DNA of 64,000 nt from Eretmocerus hayati. Its lineage: Eukaryota; Arthropoda; Insecta; Hymenoptera; Aphelinidae. The DNA lies in NCBI GenBank assembly GCA_029851415.1, contig CM056744.1, positions 59,297,797 to 59,361,796 of the forward strand, in the 5' to 3' direction. Below the pieces are notes generated by a model. That model saw only the letters and a program-made list of their open reading frames with translations. It ran no database searches and had not been told where the DNA came from. The position numbers and the translations under genes are program-made. Positions 9,504-19,424 of the stretch are shown here, one piece after another; position 1 is the stretch's first letter; each line of letters starts with the position of its first letter.

Positions 9504-9858
9504 ATTGATTGATTGATTGATTGATTGGTTTATTGAGAGCAGGGGATTAATCCCATATGCTCAATTTGCATTAACATGTCGAGCAAAATTAGTTAACAAA
9601 AGATAAAATTTGAATAGTGGGATGATAGAAATTCAGAGTAGTTTCACTGTTCATTCACTTTCAGTCTATGATATATCAGTATAACTTCAGCACCTAAATG
9701 AATATATGAATCTGGTCACTTGAAACACTAGAAATATATAATACATCAGAAGCACTGCACTACAAGATCTTGGTCTCTTGTGAGATAGTGATAGTATAAC
9801 GCTCAGTTTGTGCATCTCGGCAGTGCACCTGCCGGACCCATCTTGTTATTGCTCGTGA

Positions 9859-12800
9859 CTAAGGTGAGAAAGATAGTGTGTGGGAAAGTGGCGGGGGAAT
9901 GAGTACTAGTTTTTCGCGTTTGGCACGCTCGAGCCATTCTTTCCGATCGTGAGCTGTAAGATGGTCGAAGATACTCCTTTTGAACTGATCATGTGATGTA
10001 TTATGGAAGTCGATTTCGGGGAGTTTGTTGATTATACGCGAGGTTAGGAGTGCGAATGATTGGTTAAGCGCCTCGGTTCGCGGTGCTTTGTAAGTTAGGG
10101 ATCGCTTATTGCTTGCCCGGTTGGACTGTCTCAAGTATGGGATTTCTGATATGAGCTGGAATTTGGGGCGGAGGTACTCTGGTTGTCCTGTACTGATAAC
10201 GGAGAAGGCTAGCGAACATGCAAGGTATTCCCTGCGACTTTCTGCGGATAGCCAACCCAGGGCTAGCCGATATGGTGTGACATGTGATTGCCACGGTATT
10301 GTGCCGTAAACAAAGCGCACACACGCGTTCTGAAGCCGGTGGAGCTTCAGTTTTTGAGATTTATTGAGTCCTGTGAGAGCGGGTGCGGCATAGTCAAATA
10401 TCGGTAATATGAGGCCCCGGACGAGTTGTTCCCTAAAATCACGTGTGAGTGAACGCCTCATAGAACGAAGTGAGTGGAGGGAACCATGAACCCGTTTAGA
10501 TATATAGTTCACGTGTGTATTCCAGTTCAATGTTGGTGTTACATGGAGTCCCAGGATCTTCATGGATTTGGAGTAGGGTAGAGAAGCTCCCATGATCTGA
10601 AGGCGAGGCAGTTGGTCATGATTGATGGATGAGAGATATAGCTCACTACCTAGCAACATCACTATTGTTTTAGAGGGATTCAATTTGAGACCATTTAGGG
10701 ACGCCCATTCGGCAACAGCGTGAGCATCTTCATTGATGAGAGCAAGTTTGCGAAGTAGGTCTGTTGGTAATGCATGCAGGTAAATTTGACTGTCGTCTGC
10801 GTATATCATGTGAGAACTGTGTCGAAGAACTCTAGGGAGATCGTTAATGAATAGAAGGAAAAGAAGCGGCCCTAAAACACTGCCTTGAGGAACTCCGGCA
10901 TTTACAGGCAGCCAGTCTGCGTGAGAGCCGTCTTCCAGGCGGACAGCTTGAACACGGTTCCGGAGGTAGTTGGCAAACCATCGTATGACTCGATCTGAGC
11001 ATCCGATATTACGGAGTTTTTGCAACAGTTTGATGTGAGGGATTGTATCGAAGGCTTTGGAAAAGTCAAATGAGATGAGAATCGTGACCATCCTCTGATC
11101 AATAGCAGCTCGGACGTTTTCTAACACACCTAGAAGGGCAGTTTGTGTGGAATGTTGTGCTCGGAAACCAGATTGGAAGGGGTCCAGCAGTTTGTGAGTC
11201 GTGAGATAGGTCACTAGTTGTTCGTGGACAATTCTTTCCATGAGTTTGGCAGGTTCAGGGAGCTGCGCTATCGGGCGTGTGTCATTGGGGCTCTTCGGGG
11301 ATGGTATTTTTGATAGTGGCGTTACAGATGATTTCTTCCATCTGTCAGGAAAGTATGCGGTGTTGATGGATTCGTTATAGATCTCTGTAAGATGTGGGAG
11401 TAGCGCTGGGAACGCCATCTTGAGCATAGTTGAGGACAGAGAGTCTTCGCCAGCACCTTTCGATTTAGATGATAAAAATGCACGTGTCACATCTGCTTCT
11501 GTAATGGGCGAAAAATCGAATGAGGGGACATCAGTAGGCGCAGTTGTTGAGCACACTCTCTCTATATCTACATCGGTGAGAGGGGAATAGTCTTTCGTCA
11601 CCGATGCGAAGTGATTGTTCAGTACGTTGTGATCGAAGAATACTAGTGGAGATGCAGTGCGCTTATTTGCTATGCCAAACCTGCGTAACTCTTGCCACCG
11701 AGACTTGACGTCTGTGGCAGCGTTGAGTTTCTTAGAAATGTAAGAACTTTTGGCTTCGTCCAGGATGTACTTCGTTTCACTACGCACATGGCGATACTGC
11801 TGCATCATGATGGGAGATCCCTTTTTGCGAGCTTCGCGGTAGAGGTTGTCACGATGTTGCATGCGAAATCTAATATCAGCTGTCACCCAAGGTTTATTTC
11901 GAGAGGTTAGAGTGCAATATTTAGGTGGGGACAGCTGATCAAAGGCTTGCAGTGCTACTTTGGTGATCTCATCGACTTGTTCATCAATGTGGCTCTTAGC
12001 TAGGTCTGAATATACAGTAAAGCTCAGATCAAAAGGAGGTCGTATAGTACGGGAAGGTGCATTCATAAAGGATAAAGACTGAATGATATTTACACTATTT
12101 ACAAGGTTGTGAGGGAGCCCACGTGGAATTCCACTCTGGGTCTCGCTGAATGGCGCAGCTGGGGAGTCTGCCACTACGTGAGTGGAGTAACGGGGTATTT
12201 GAAGTGATATTATGTTGCATAACTCTGCTGTGTCGACTCTTTTCAAGTTCCGTAGCAATATCGTTTTTGATGCGGGTACGACAGATTTGATGGCATACTC
12301 AATCTCTATGAAATCATGTCCTGCTGCAAATGGTGCTTCAGATCTGTGATGACTGAGTATGGCTTCGCTGTTGTTAACCAGGAAGAGGTCTAAGCAGGTA
12401 TCATGACAGGTATCATCATGCCATACGACATGATGAGTAGGCTCGAAGTTTGCCAGGAAGAGTGAATACGAGCTGTACAGTTCTGTGAAAGATGCAGAGG
12501 GCGGAGCCTTGGTTGCCATATTAATGTTGAAATCTCCGGTGATGATCGTGTGCTCATATATTGAGAGATATGTGGATATTGTTTCAAAAAATTCATGTGG
12601 ATATACTGCAGAAGGGCGCCGGTAGACAGTAGCGATAAGGATGGGTTTGTCATTTATTTTGGCCTCACAGATGATAAATTCAGGTTTGTTCGCGAAAGTA
12701 GGTTCTGAGCAACAGAGGACTTTGACCTGGATCTCTGATCGAATGTATAAAGCGACACCGCCACCTTCTTTGCCTATTCTGTCATGGTGTATAAAAGTAT

Positions 12801-12894
12801 ATCCAGGGACCTCGTATATCTTGGTATTAACAGAAGGCTCTAGAAAAGTCTCGTTGACGGCAACTATATCATATTTATAAGATGAAAGTTTCAC
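9859..12894 (-). CDS. LINE ORF2: APE endonuclease and reverse transcriptase (>=1011 aa)
   Basis: The endonuclease domain shows VNETFLEP, GGGVALYIR, ITGDFNINM, LDLFLV and GHDFIEIEY. The RT has FSKAFDTIPH, AGVPQGSVLGPLLF and MIYADDSQIYL, and the CR1-type C-terminal region follows (LQNACVRFVYG, then RLALGWLSAESRREY). The marked start is a GTG. The same frame stays open upstream to about 13004 and reads ITIGHININRLRTNFSLL, which is the genuine N-terminus of the endonuclease fold. The coding sequence therefore probably begins about 110 nt earlier, immediately at the ORF1 stop, possibly by reinitiation. No RNase H is present. The frame is intact. Confidence 0.88.
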   Translation of the reverse strand: MKLSSYKYDIVAVNETFLEPSVNTKIYEVPGYTFIHHDRIGKEGGGVALYIRSEIQVKVLCCSEPTFANKPEFIICEAKINDKPILIATVYRRPSAVYPHEFFETISTYLSIYEHTIITGDFNINMATKAPPSASFTELYSSYSLFLANFEPTHHVVWHDDTCHDTCLDLFLVNNSEAILSHHRSEAPFAAGHDFIEIEYAIKSVVPASKTILLRNLKRVDTAELCNIISLQIPRYSTHVVADSPAAPFSETQSGIPRGLPHNLVNSVNIIQSLSFMNAPSRTIRPPFDLSFTVYSDLAKSHIDEQVDEITKVALQAFDQLSPPKYCTLTSRNKPWVTADIRFRMQHRDNLYREARKKGSPIMMQQYRHVRSETKYILDEAKSSYISKKLNAATDVKSRWQELRRFGIANKRTASPLVFFDHNVLNNHFASVTKDYSPLTDVDIERVCSTTAPTDVPSFDFSPITEADVTRAFLSSKSKGAGEDSLSSTMLKMAFPALLPHLTEIYNESINTAYFPDRWKKSSVTPLSKIPSPKSPNDTRPIAQLPEPAKLMERIVHEQLVTYLTTHKLLDPFQSGFRAQHSTQTALLGVLENVRAAIDQRMVTILISFDFSKAFDTIPHIKLLQKLRNIGCSDRVIRWFANYLRNRVQAVRLEDGSHADWLPVNAGVPQGSVLGPLLFLLFINDLPRVLRHSSHMIYADDSQIYLHALPTDLLRKLALINEDAHAVAEWASLNGLKLNPSKTIVMLLGSELYLSSINHDQLPRLQIMGASLPYSKSMKILGLHVTPTLNWNTHVNYISKRVHGSLHSLRSMRRSLTRDFREQLVRGLILPIFDYAAPALTGLNKSQKLKLHRLQNACVRFVYGTIPWQSHVTPYRLALGWLSAESRREYLACSLAFSVISTGQPEYLRPKFQLISEIPYLRQSNRASNKRSLTYKAPRTEALNQSFALLTSRIINKLPEIDFHNTSHDQFKRSIFDHLTAHDRKEWLERAKREKLVLIPPPLSHTLSFSP

Positions 12895-13011
12895 TTCTAA
12901 TAGAGAAAAGTTAGTACGAAGCCTATTTATATTGATGTGCCCAATTGTGATATTTGCACGGGCGTGACTGGGTTTGGGGGTGGGTTTTTGTAGTGGCAGA
13001 CTCAGAGCATT

Positions 13012-14268
13012 TCAGGTAGAAGAGAGTTCCATGTGATTTACGTCATCTTGGAATTGATTCTGTGGGGTACAATCGGTGGGAGGTAGGCGCATGAGTTCGT
13101 CGATTGATAGGATAGCTATTGGGGAAGCAGATCGATTAGGACGCATGATAACAGTCATGTTATTAATTTCAGGACGAAGATACCCAAGCTCTTTTGATTT
13201 TGTGAGGGCTGCACGCCAGATTTTATACACGGGCGGGGGAAGAACTGGGGATAGGAAAATCTTCAGCTCGCCACCTGTTCCAAAAATTGATTGCGCTGTT
13301 TGGCCTTTGAGAGCCATAGCCTTTGAAAGTAGAAAATCCCTAACGGTAGGCGAAGAAAATTTGGCTACAAGGGAAATAAAATTCAGATTCGGTCGCCGAT
13401 TCGTTGATGGTTGTGCTGGCGGGTCATTATTGACTCTAGCGTCTGATCTAGGTGGCAGATTCCAGCGTCGTACCGCAAGTATTACACCTGCACTGCCAGC
13501 GCAGCCCATTGCTCCCAGGATCAAATTTATGAGATGCGCATCTGTGTGCTGAAGATTTGGCGGGATGCCAGAAAATCGTATTTCGCAGGGATCAACAAGA
13601 GAACGAGTTGAACGGATTTCTTCGCGGAGGTTAGCAATCGCTTGCGAATTGCTCTCGCCAGTGCCGGCAAGATCGGTTAAACGCGCGTTAATACCCGTCA
13701 ACTGCCCTTCGATAGATGATTGCATCGAGGCTTGAGAAGCGTGTAAGAATCTGCCGAGTTTCCTGATGTCCTCGGGTATACTCGGGTCATCTAAGAACTG
13801 AGTTTTCGCATCTGGATCGCCCATATTTGTGAGAAACGAGTTAGAATCAGAGATTGCTGATTCAGCAGTGCGGATAGTTTTCTGTCGTGGGTGCGAGAGA
13901 GATGGGGGCGACGAGGCAGAGCGTTTACGCGAGTGACCGATATGCTTGTGAACTTCAGGTGGGGATACGGAGGTGGGCACTTGAGAGATGGGGCAGGCTG
14001 CGGCGGGGGTCTCTGTGGTTGGCGCGGGTAGAGGGGGCGAGGAATCTGTGTGCAAAGTTTTGTGCTTGTGTAGGTGTGGTGCTTGATAGTCTATTTTTAC
14101 GCACTCAAAACATTTGAATGGCTGTAGTGATGATTGGGATGATTGAGATGAGCACGCAAGATGGGTTAATCCGGCACAAATGTTGCACTGCAGAGACGAC
14201 TCACCGCGTTTCACTGGATCACTGCATACCAAGCATATATTCCTCGGCGCCGTGTTGGCCACATTCAT
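13012..14268 (-). CDS. LINE ORF1 with PHD-like zinc finger (418 aa)
   Basis: The N-terminus (residues ~10-60) has a Cys4-His-Cys3 pattern: ICLVC, then CNIC, THLAC and CFEC, as in PHD fingers reported in some CR1-like ORF1 proteins. A basic Ser/Pro-rich linker with HKHIGHSRKR follows. A helical region at ~175-215 with NARLTDLAGTGESNSQAIANL may be coiled coil. A C-terminal ~180-residue nucleic-acid-binding core begins EIRFSGIPPNL. It presumably packages element RNA. The ATG at 14268 is preceded by an in-frame stop-containing leader. ORF2 follows directly. Confidence 0.8.
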   Translation of the reverse strand: MNVANTAPRNICLVCSDPVKRGESSLQCNICAGLTHLACSSQSSQSSLQPFKCFECVKIDYQAPHLHKHKTLHTDSSPPLPAPTTETPAAACPISQVPTSVSPPEVHKHIGHSRKRSASSPPSLSHPRQKTIRTAESAISDSNSFLTNMGDPDAKTQFLDDPSIPEDIRKLGRFLHASQASMQSSIEGQLTGINARLTDLAGTGESNSQAIANLREEIRSTRSLVDPCEIRFSGIPPNLQHTDAHLINLILGAMGCAGSAGVILAVRRWNLPPRSDARVNNDPPAQPSTNRRPNLNFISLVAKFSSPTVRDFLLSKAMALKGQTAQSIFGTGGELKIFLSPVLPPPVYKIWRAALTKSKELGYLRPEINNMTVIMRPNRSASPIAILSIDELMRLPPTDCTPQNQFQDDVNHMELSST

Positions 14269-14661
14269 ATCTCAATCTCATGCGTTGTGAGTAGGGCGAT
14301 GATGGCGCGCGTCTGCTGCGGTCGTCTGCTGTGACGTGTTATATTGATGGTAAGATGGTATACGACAGCAGCGGCAAGATGTGTGCAAAAGAGGGCACTG
14401 ACATCTGCATGAATATCTCTGGCTGCCCGGTGTGCGAAACGTGGTTTCTTTATCCTTCTAACCTCCAAATTTCGTTTCAGATATTTGGTTCTCAGGCTCT
14501 TCTGAAACGAGCCGGCCAGGTTTGCTCGTTAGTGCATAGAGCCAGTGAGAATCCAAGATATCTGAAAAATATGATCTCTCGGCAGAGAGTGCAAGATACA
14601 GCTGTTAATTATATGTAAATTTGCGGAGCGATATGATGTACGTGTGAATCTACTCACGGCA

Positions 14662-14663
<2 letters not shown>
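14269..14663. other. Probable LINE family-2 leader, no gene seen
   Basis: This 395-bp stretch lies between ORF1 of the family-2 LINE and the (GA)n tract at 14664. It probably contains the element's 5' UTR (minus strand). No conserved motif or additional ORF is supported. Confidence 0.4.
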
Positions 14664-14696
<33 letters not shown>

Positions 14697-15080
14697 AAGA
14701 GAGGGAACAATGAAGAGTGAAGATAGAAGATGCCGACAAGTGGCCGAAGAGAGAAGATGGAGAAGAGGAACGCTCGCAATCGAGCGCGAGACATGCCGCT
14801 CATCCTGATGTAATGCTCACGCGGTTCCGGGATGAGATGGTAGATGCAGGTGGATCTCCTTCTTGATTGCCCGATGCCCTAGGTATCGGACATCGAGGGG
14901 AGAGGGATATTACACGGCCGGGCCCACCTCTCGGTGGGCCCCACCCAAACCCGTGTCCCGCCTGGTATGGCCTGCGTGGGCTCTGCGTAGTCCGCGTAAG
15001 CTGAACCAGTCCGGTGTCTGGGGACGGATCCGAGGGATCCTGAGGCAGATTTTGCCCTCTAACCACCTTAAAAAAAAAAA

Positions 15081-15113
<33 letters not shown>
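14664..15113 (+). mobile_element. 5'-truncated R1-clade 3' UTR ending in poly(A)-(GA)n
   Basis: After a (GA)n tract at 14664-14692, the sequence from 14695 to 15070 matches the 3' UTR of the R1 element with open ORFs (19058-19406) almost base for base, including GATGCCGACAAGTGGCCGAA and GGACGGATCCGAGGGATCC. It adds ~18 bp (GGGCCCACCTCTCGGTGG region) absent from the other copy. It ends in A(19) at 15071-15089 and (GA)n to 15113, exactly where the next R1 copy starts. It is a tail-only insertion, not the promoter of the following element. Confidence 0.8.
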
Positions 15114-15115
<2 letters not shown>

Positions 15116-15174
15116 ATACAAAGAGGGCAAAGAAAAGCGGTCGATCAAGTGACACCGCTGGAAAGAAGGCAAAG

Positions 15175-16023
15175 ATGAAGCCAAGAAGAGCGAAATCCGA
15201 CGCCGTTCTCGTCACGGCAAACCAAGGTGGGTTAAGCTACGCAGATATGCTGCGCAAGATAAAGACGGATGACCTTAATGAAGAAGTGGGCTCTAAAGTC
15301 ACGGGCATCCGCAAGACACAGGAAGGACAAATCCTCATTGAACTGAGGAAGGGCACCGACGCTGCAGCCATCAAAGCGGCTCTGACACCAGTCGTCGGGC
15401 AAGAAGGGGCCGTCCACTGCCTCGCAAATAGCATGACCCTCGAGGTTCTCGGAGTCGACTACGATGTCGACAAAACTAAAGTGCAGAAGGACCTCGCGAA
15501 GGCCCTACCAGAAAACGAGGATGGAGCCATAATAGTCAAGAGCCTGCGAAACGGCTCCCGAGGCACCCAAACAGCGGTTGTGTCCATCCCAGCGAGGCTC
15601 GCTCACCGCCTCCTGGACTGGAAAGAACCCAAGGTGGGATGGAGCAGAGTGAGAATCCGTGAGAAGGGAGGCATCCCACGCTGCTATAACTGCCTAGAGT
15701 ATGGCCACAAGGCCTCAGGCTGCAAAAAAGAGAAGGCAGAGGAACGTCAACCGAAACTCTGCTTCCAGTGCGGTGAACCAGGACACCTCGCCGCTACCTG
15801 TAAAGAGAAACCAAAATGCCTCAGCTGCGTGGCTATCGGAACCAGATCTGACCACAGGTCAGGCTCCAGCAACTGCACAGCCTACCAAAACGCGAGGGCG
15901 ACATATAGACGCAGGGGGGGGGGGAAGAAATGGCTAACTTCATCCAAGCCAACCTCAGGAGAAGCGGGGACGCTTGTGACCTCCTACACACTGCCGCCAA
16001 GGAAGGGGGTATCGATGTTCTGA
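15175..16023 (+). CDS. R1-clade ORF1 gag-like protein with CCHC knuckles (282 aa)
   Basis: The protein binds the element RNA. The start MKPRRAK is chosen because the upstream open frame runs through the previous copy's poly(A)/(GA)n junction and cannot be element coding sequence. The middle (residues ~25-155) is the conserved gag core with LSYADMLRKIK and VLGVDYDV. Residues ~170-235 hold CYNCLEYGHKASGC and CFQCGEPGHLAATC (two CX2CX4HX4C knuckles) and a third, CLSC...H...C. The last ~35 residues follow a run of eleven Gs at 15916-15926 and overlap ORF2. The conserved protein may really end near there; the terminal residues could be frame-altered. Confidence 0.85.
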   Translation: MKPRRAKSDAVLVTANQGGLSYADMLRKIKTDDLNEEVGSKVTGIRKTQEGQILIELRKGTDAAAIKAALTPVVGQEGAVHCLANSMTLEVLGVDYDVDKTKVQKDLAKALPENEDGAIIVKSLRNGSRGTQTAVVSIPARLAHRLLDWKEPKVGWSRVRIREKGGIPRCYNCLEYGHKASGCKKEKAEERQPKLCFQCGEPGHLAATCKEKPKCLSCVAIGTRSDHRSGSSNCTAYQNARATYRRRGGGKKWLTSSKPTSGEAGTLVTSYTLPPRKGVSMF

Positions 16024-18962
16024 TCATCTCCGAACCGCCTCGGAAGCGCGAACTTTCCCGTTCCACGTTCGATCACTGGGGGACCGCTGTAATTCAGATC
16101 ACGAATCCCGCGATCCGCGAGACTGAACCAGCTGTTAGTGACCGTGGTTATGCTCGAAAGACCATAGGGGGCACAGCTGTATACAGCTGCTACTACTCGC
16201 CGTCGCTCAAGACGCACGAATTTGAAGACGAGCTCCACGACCTAGAAGAGGATGTGAGGCAATGGGAGGGCCCAGCTATAATCGCGGGAGATTTCAACTC
16301 CAAGGAACCGACTTGGAGCGGGGGGCCGCGCGATAGACGGGGGGTAATACTCGCTGATGCCATGGAGGCATTGGGATTAGTGCTCGCGAACGAGACGGGG
16401 GTTATCACCTATTACCGGCACGACACTCGGTCCCGGGAGGGAGGTTCATCATCGGTCCTCGACCTGACGTTCATGAGCCCGTCGCTCATGGGACGTATGA
16501 CATCGTGGGAAGTTCTGGACACGGAAACACTGAGTGACCATCGACATATTCGGTTTCGACTTAGGACTGACGGACAGAGACAGACGACACGCAGACCGCG
16601 ACCAACGGGGTGGCAGGTACGGAAGCTGGACGAGGGAAAATTCCGGGAATCGATAGAAACAGTCGAAGATCTCCCGATGAACTCCGCCTCGGACGAGGCT
16701 GTGGCGATGGTAACATCCGCCATCACGAGAGCTTGCGACGCGTCGATGCCTCGCAGGACAACACCATGTTTCTGGAGGAAACCAGAGTACTGGATCACCG
16801 ATGAGATCAAGGCTCTCCGAAGAACGAGCAACAAGAAAAGGAGGACCGCATGGCGATCAAGGAAGCTGCAACGACCATCGCTGGCGGAAGATGACAGAGC
16901 GTACAAAGAAGCAAAGAAGGCTCTCGTTCTAGCCATCCGGAGGAGCAAAGAGGAGTGCTGGGGTGAACTGTGCGACATGGTTAACGAAGACCCCTGGGGC
17001 ACGCCATATCGCGTGGTCATGTCAAAGGTCCGACCCCGGAAGGGCAACCCAGCACCGACCGATGCAGCAACATTGCGCACCATCGTGGAAGACCTCTTCC
17101 CAGCAGGAGAACCCAGAGTTACATTCCCTATGGAGAGCGAAGACCCCATCCCGCTCTTCACTATGCAAGAGCTACTCATAGCGGCGAAGAGAATGCCGAA
17201 CGGCAAGGCCCCTGGCCTGGATGGCATCCCAAACGAGGCTCTGAAACTGGTCTTCAAATACAAGCCAGATCTACTCCTCGACCTCTTCAACATCTGTCTG
17301 AGCGCGGGAACTTTCCCGGACAAGTGGAAACGCCAGAAGCTGGTCCTGATACCTAAGGGTCAAGGAGGTCAACGCCCTCTCAGCATGCTCGACAATATCG
17401 GGGAAATGTACGAGAGGATGGTGCTCAACAGGGTGGGAAAAGCCTACGAAGAAGGCGGTGGGCTATCACCAATGCAGTTCGGGTTCCGGAAGGGACGGAG
17501 CACTGTGCACGCGATCGAGGCGGTCCAAGAACGGGTTCAAGCGTCGGTAGGGAACCCATACCAAGGAAGAGGAGGATTCTGTGCCATCATTGCGTTGGAC
17601 ATAAAGAACGCATTCAACTGCGCGAGCTGGGAGCGAGTCTATCAATCCCAAGCAGGTAAAGTGCCCCCCTATCTACTAGCCGTCACGAGTGACTACCTTC
17701 GGAACAGGACCCTCGTGTACGACACCGACGAGGGACAAGAGATTCGGGTACTGTCCGCCGGAATCGGACAGGGATCGGTCTCCGGGCCGTTCAACTGGAA
17801 CACCCAGTATGACAGCTTACTGTCTATCGAACTGCCAGAAGGAGTGATAATAGTGGCTTTCGCGGACGACGCGGGACTCATAGTATGGGCTGACAACGAG
17901 GAACTCTTGGGTAGACGCGCGAACGAAACGCTAGCCCGAGTCTACGAGTGGATGATTAGCAGGCTTCTGGAGCTCGCTGTGAAGAAGTGCGAAGCAATCG
18001 TGGTCACAAGGCGTAGGAAGTTTGACTTACCCCGGTTTTATATCAACGGGCAAGAGATTCCACGGAAGACAGAGCTGAAATACCTCGGTGTATGGCTCGA
18101 CGACAAGCGGTCGTTCAAGAAGCACATCCAGGAAGCCACCCAGAAGGCGAGCAAGGTCGGTGCGGCGCTCCAGCGGCTTATGCCGAATATCGGAGGACCC
18201 AAGGAAAAGAGGCGCGCACTTCTCAACACCGTCACTACCTCCATCATGCTGTACGGTGCACCCGTGTGGGGGAAGAGGGTAGAGAAGACCATCATCGAGA
18301 AGAGAATGGGGCCTGTCCACCGAAGAGCAGCCCTGAGGAGTATCCGTGCCTACCGCACTGTGTCAGGAGATGCGGCTTACGTATTGGCGAGTACTCCGCC
18401 CATCCACTTGCTCGTCGCGGAGCGAGTGAGGATCTGGGACCGCCAGAAAGTGATCGGAGCCGAACGAGTACTCACTCCGACGATGAAGGAGATCATCCGC
18501 GACAACGAGAAGGAAACCACCCTTGAGCATTGGCAAACTGAGTGGGATTCGCCATTTGCGAACGGCAGATGGACGCACCGGCTGATCCGTGACGTAGCCA
18601 AGTGGGCGGAACGCACCCACGGAGAGATGGACTACTGGACGACGCAGGCACTGAGCGATCATGGTTGCTTCGGTTCCTATCTAACCAGGTTCAAGAAGAG
18701 GACGACCCCAGCATGTCAGTCATGCGGGGACGAATGGGATGACGCCGAACATGCCCTGTTCAAGTGCAGCGACACCCGGAGAGAGCGCGCCGAGCTGGAT
18801 GAATGGCTGGGTGCTCAACTAACACCTGAGAATCTCGTCCCGTACTTACTCCGCAACCAGGAGACATGGGATAGACTCACCGGATACATCAAGCTGGTGA
18901 TGACCCACAAAGAGGAGAAAGAGAGGGAAGTAAGGCGCCTCGAAGCAGGCGAATTACAGTGA
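15930..18962 (+). CDS. R1-clade ORF2: endonuclease, reverse transcriptase, Cys-rich C-terminus (1010 aa)
   Basis: The endonuclease (residues 1-215) starts NFIQANLRRSGDACDLL, with DVLIISEP, IAGDFNSKE, VLDLTFMS and LSDHRHIRF. The RT (residues ~415-680) has GKAPGLDGIPNEALK, FGFRKGRSTVHAIE, ALDIKNAFNCASW, GIGQGSVSGPFNWN and VAFADDAGLIV; FADD replaces YADD, as is usual in R1-related elements. The C-terminus has GCFGSYL...CQSCGDEWDDAEHALFKC, the R1/I-type CCHC region. It overlaps ORF1 by 94 nt in the -1 frame, so expression by reinitiation or frameshifting is likely. No internal stops or missing catalytic residues are seen. Confidence 0.92.
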   Translation: MANFIQANLRRSGDACDLLHTAAKEGGIDVLIISEPPRKRELSRSTFDHWGTAVIQITNPAIRETEPAVSDRGYARKTIGGTAVYSCYYSPSLKTHEFEDELHDLEEDVRQWEGPAIIAGDFNSKEPTWSGGPRDRRGVILADAMEALGLVLANETGVITYYRHDTRSREGGSSSVLDLTFMSPSLMGRMTSWEVLDTETLSDHRHIRFRLRTDGQRQTTRRPRPTGWQVRKLDEGKFRESIETVEDLPMNSASDEAVAMVTSAITRACDASMPRRTTPCFWRKPEYWITDEIKALRRTSNKKRRTAWRSRKLQRPSLAEDDRAYKEAKKALVLAIRRSKEECWGELCDMVNEDPWGTPYRVVMSKVRPRKGNPAPTDAATLRTIVEDLFPAGEPRVTFPMESEDPIPLFTMQELLIAAKRMPNGKAPGLDGIPNEALKLVFKYKPDLLLDLFNICLSAGTFPDKWKRQKLVLIPKGQGGQRPLSMLDNIGEMYERMVLNRVGKAYEEGGGLSPMQFGFRKGRSTVHAIEAVQERVQASVGNPYQGRGGFCAIIALDIKNAFNCASWERVYQSQAGKVPPYLLAVTSDYLRNRTLVYDTDEGQEIRVLSAGIGQGSVSGPFNWNTQYDSLLSIELPEGVIIVAFADDAGLIVWADNEELLGRRANETLARVYEWMISRLLELAVKKCEAIVVTRRRKFDLPRFYINGQEIPRKTELKYLGVWLDDKRSFKKHIQEATQKASKVGAALQRLMPNIGGPKEKRRALLNTVTTSIMLYGAPVWGKRVEKTIIEKRMGPVHRRAALRSIRAYRTVSGDAAYVLASTPPIHLLVAERVRIWDRQKVIGAERVLTPTMKEIIRDNEKETTLEHWQTEWDSPFANGRWTHRLIRDVAKWAERTHGEMDYWTTQALSDHGCFGSYLTRFKKRTTPACQSCGDEWDDAEHALFKCSDTRRERAELDEWLGAQLTPENLVPYLLRNQETWDRLTGYIKLVMTHKEEKEREVRRLEAGELQ

Positions 18963-19424
18963 CTCTGCCGATTGAAACAGAAGAGGCCCAAATGATTCCA
19001 GGAGGAATCTGATGCACTGAAGAGGGAAGAAAGAAGAAAGAAGAGAGAAGAAAGAAGAAAGAGAGGGAACAATGAAGAGTGAAGATAGAAGATGCCGACA
19101 AGTGGCCGAAGAGAGAAGATGGAGAAGAGGAACGCTCGCAATCGAGCGCGAGACATGCCGCTCATCCTGAAGTAATGCTCACGCGGTTCCGGGATGAGAT
19201 GGTAGATGCAGGTGGATCTCCTTCTTGATTGCCCTATGCCCTAGGTATCGGACATCGAGGGGAGAGGGATATTACACGGCCCAAACCCGTGTCCCGCCTG
19301 GTATGGCCTGCGTGGGCTATGCGTAGCCCGCGTAAGCTGAACCAGTCCGGTGTCTGGGGACGGATCCGAGGGATCCTGAGGCAGATTTTGCCCTCTAACC
19401 ACCTTAAAAAAAAAAAAAAAAAAA

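Larger units (their letters stand above)
9497..14660 (-). mobile_element. RNase H-less non-LTR retrotransposon, family 2, both ORFs open
   Basis: This minus-strand element consists of a 5' leader (about 14660-14269, boundary uncertain), ORF1 (14268-13012), ORF2 (ending 9859) and a 3' UTR of ~330 bp ending in (CAAT)n at 9525-9503. ORF1 carries a PHD-like zinc finger, unlike family 1, and the two ORF2 proteins are clearly diverged, so this is a different family of the same broad group. A tail-only copy lies at 3781-4075. Both ORFs are open and the RT residues are intact apart from YADDSQ in place of the usual YADDxQ variants, which is tolerated. Confidence 0.8.
15114..19424 (+). mobile_element. 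R1-clade non-LTR retrotransposon, both ORFs open
   Basis: This 4.3-kb element has a short leader (15114-15174), ORF1 (15175-16023), overlapping ORF2 (15930-18962) and a ~445-bp 3' UTR ending in poly(A) at 19407-19424, followed by (GA)n. ORF1 has triple Cys-knuckles. ORF2 has APE endonuclease, an FADD-type RT and a C-terminal Cys-rich finger, all features of the R1 clade. No 28S rDNA flanks it, so it is not an rDNA R1. Its 5' end joins the (GA)n of the preceding truncated copy. Base composition is richer in GC than the surroundings. Confidence 0.88.

Noticed and set aside
14863..15174. N-terminal extension of R1 ORF1
   Set aside because: The open frame crosses the poly(A)-(GA)n tail of the preceding truncated copy; element coding starts at the ATG at 15175.
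16412..17323. 303-codon minus-strand ORF
   Set aside because: It is antisense to R1 ORF2 and shows no domain; it is a GC-driven shadow frame.
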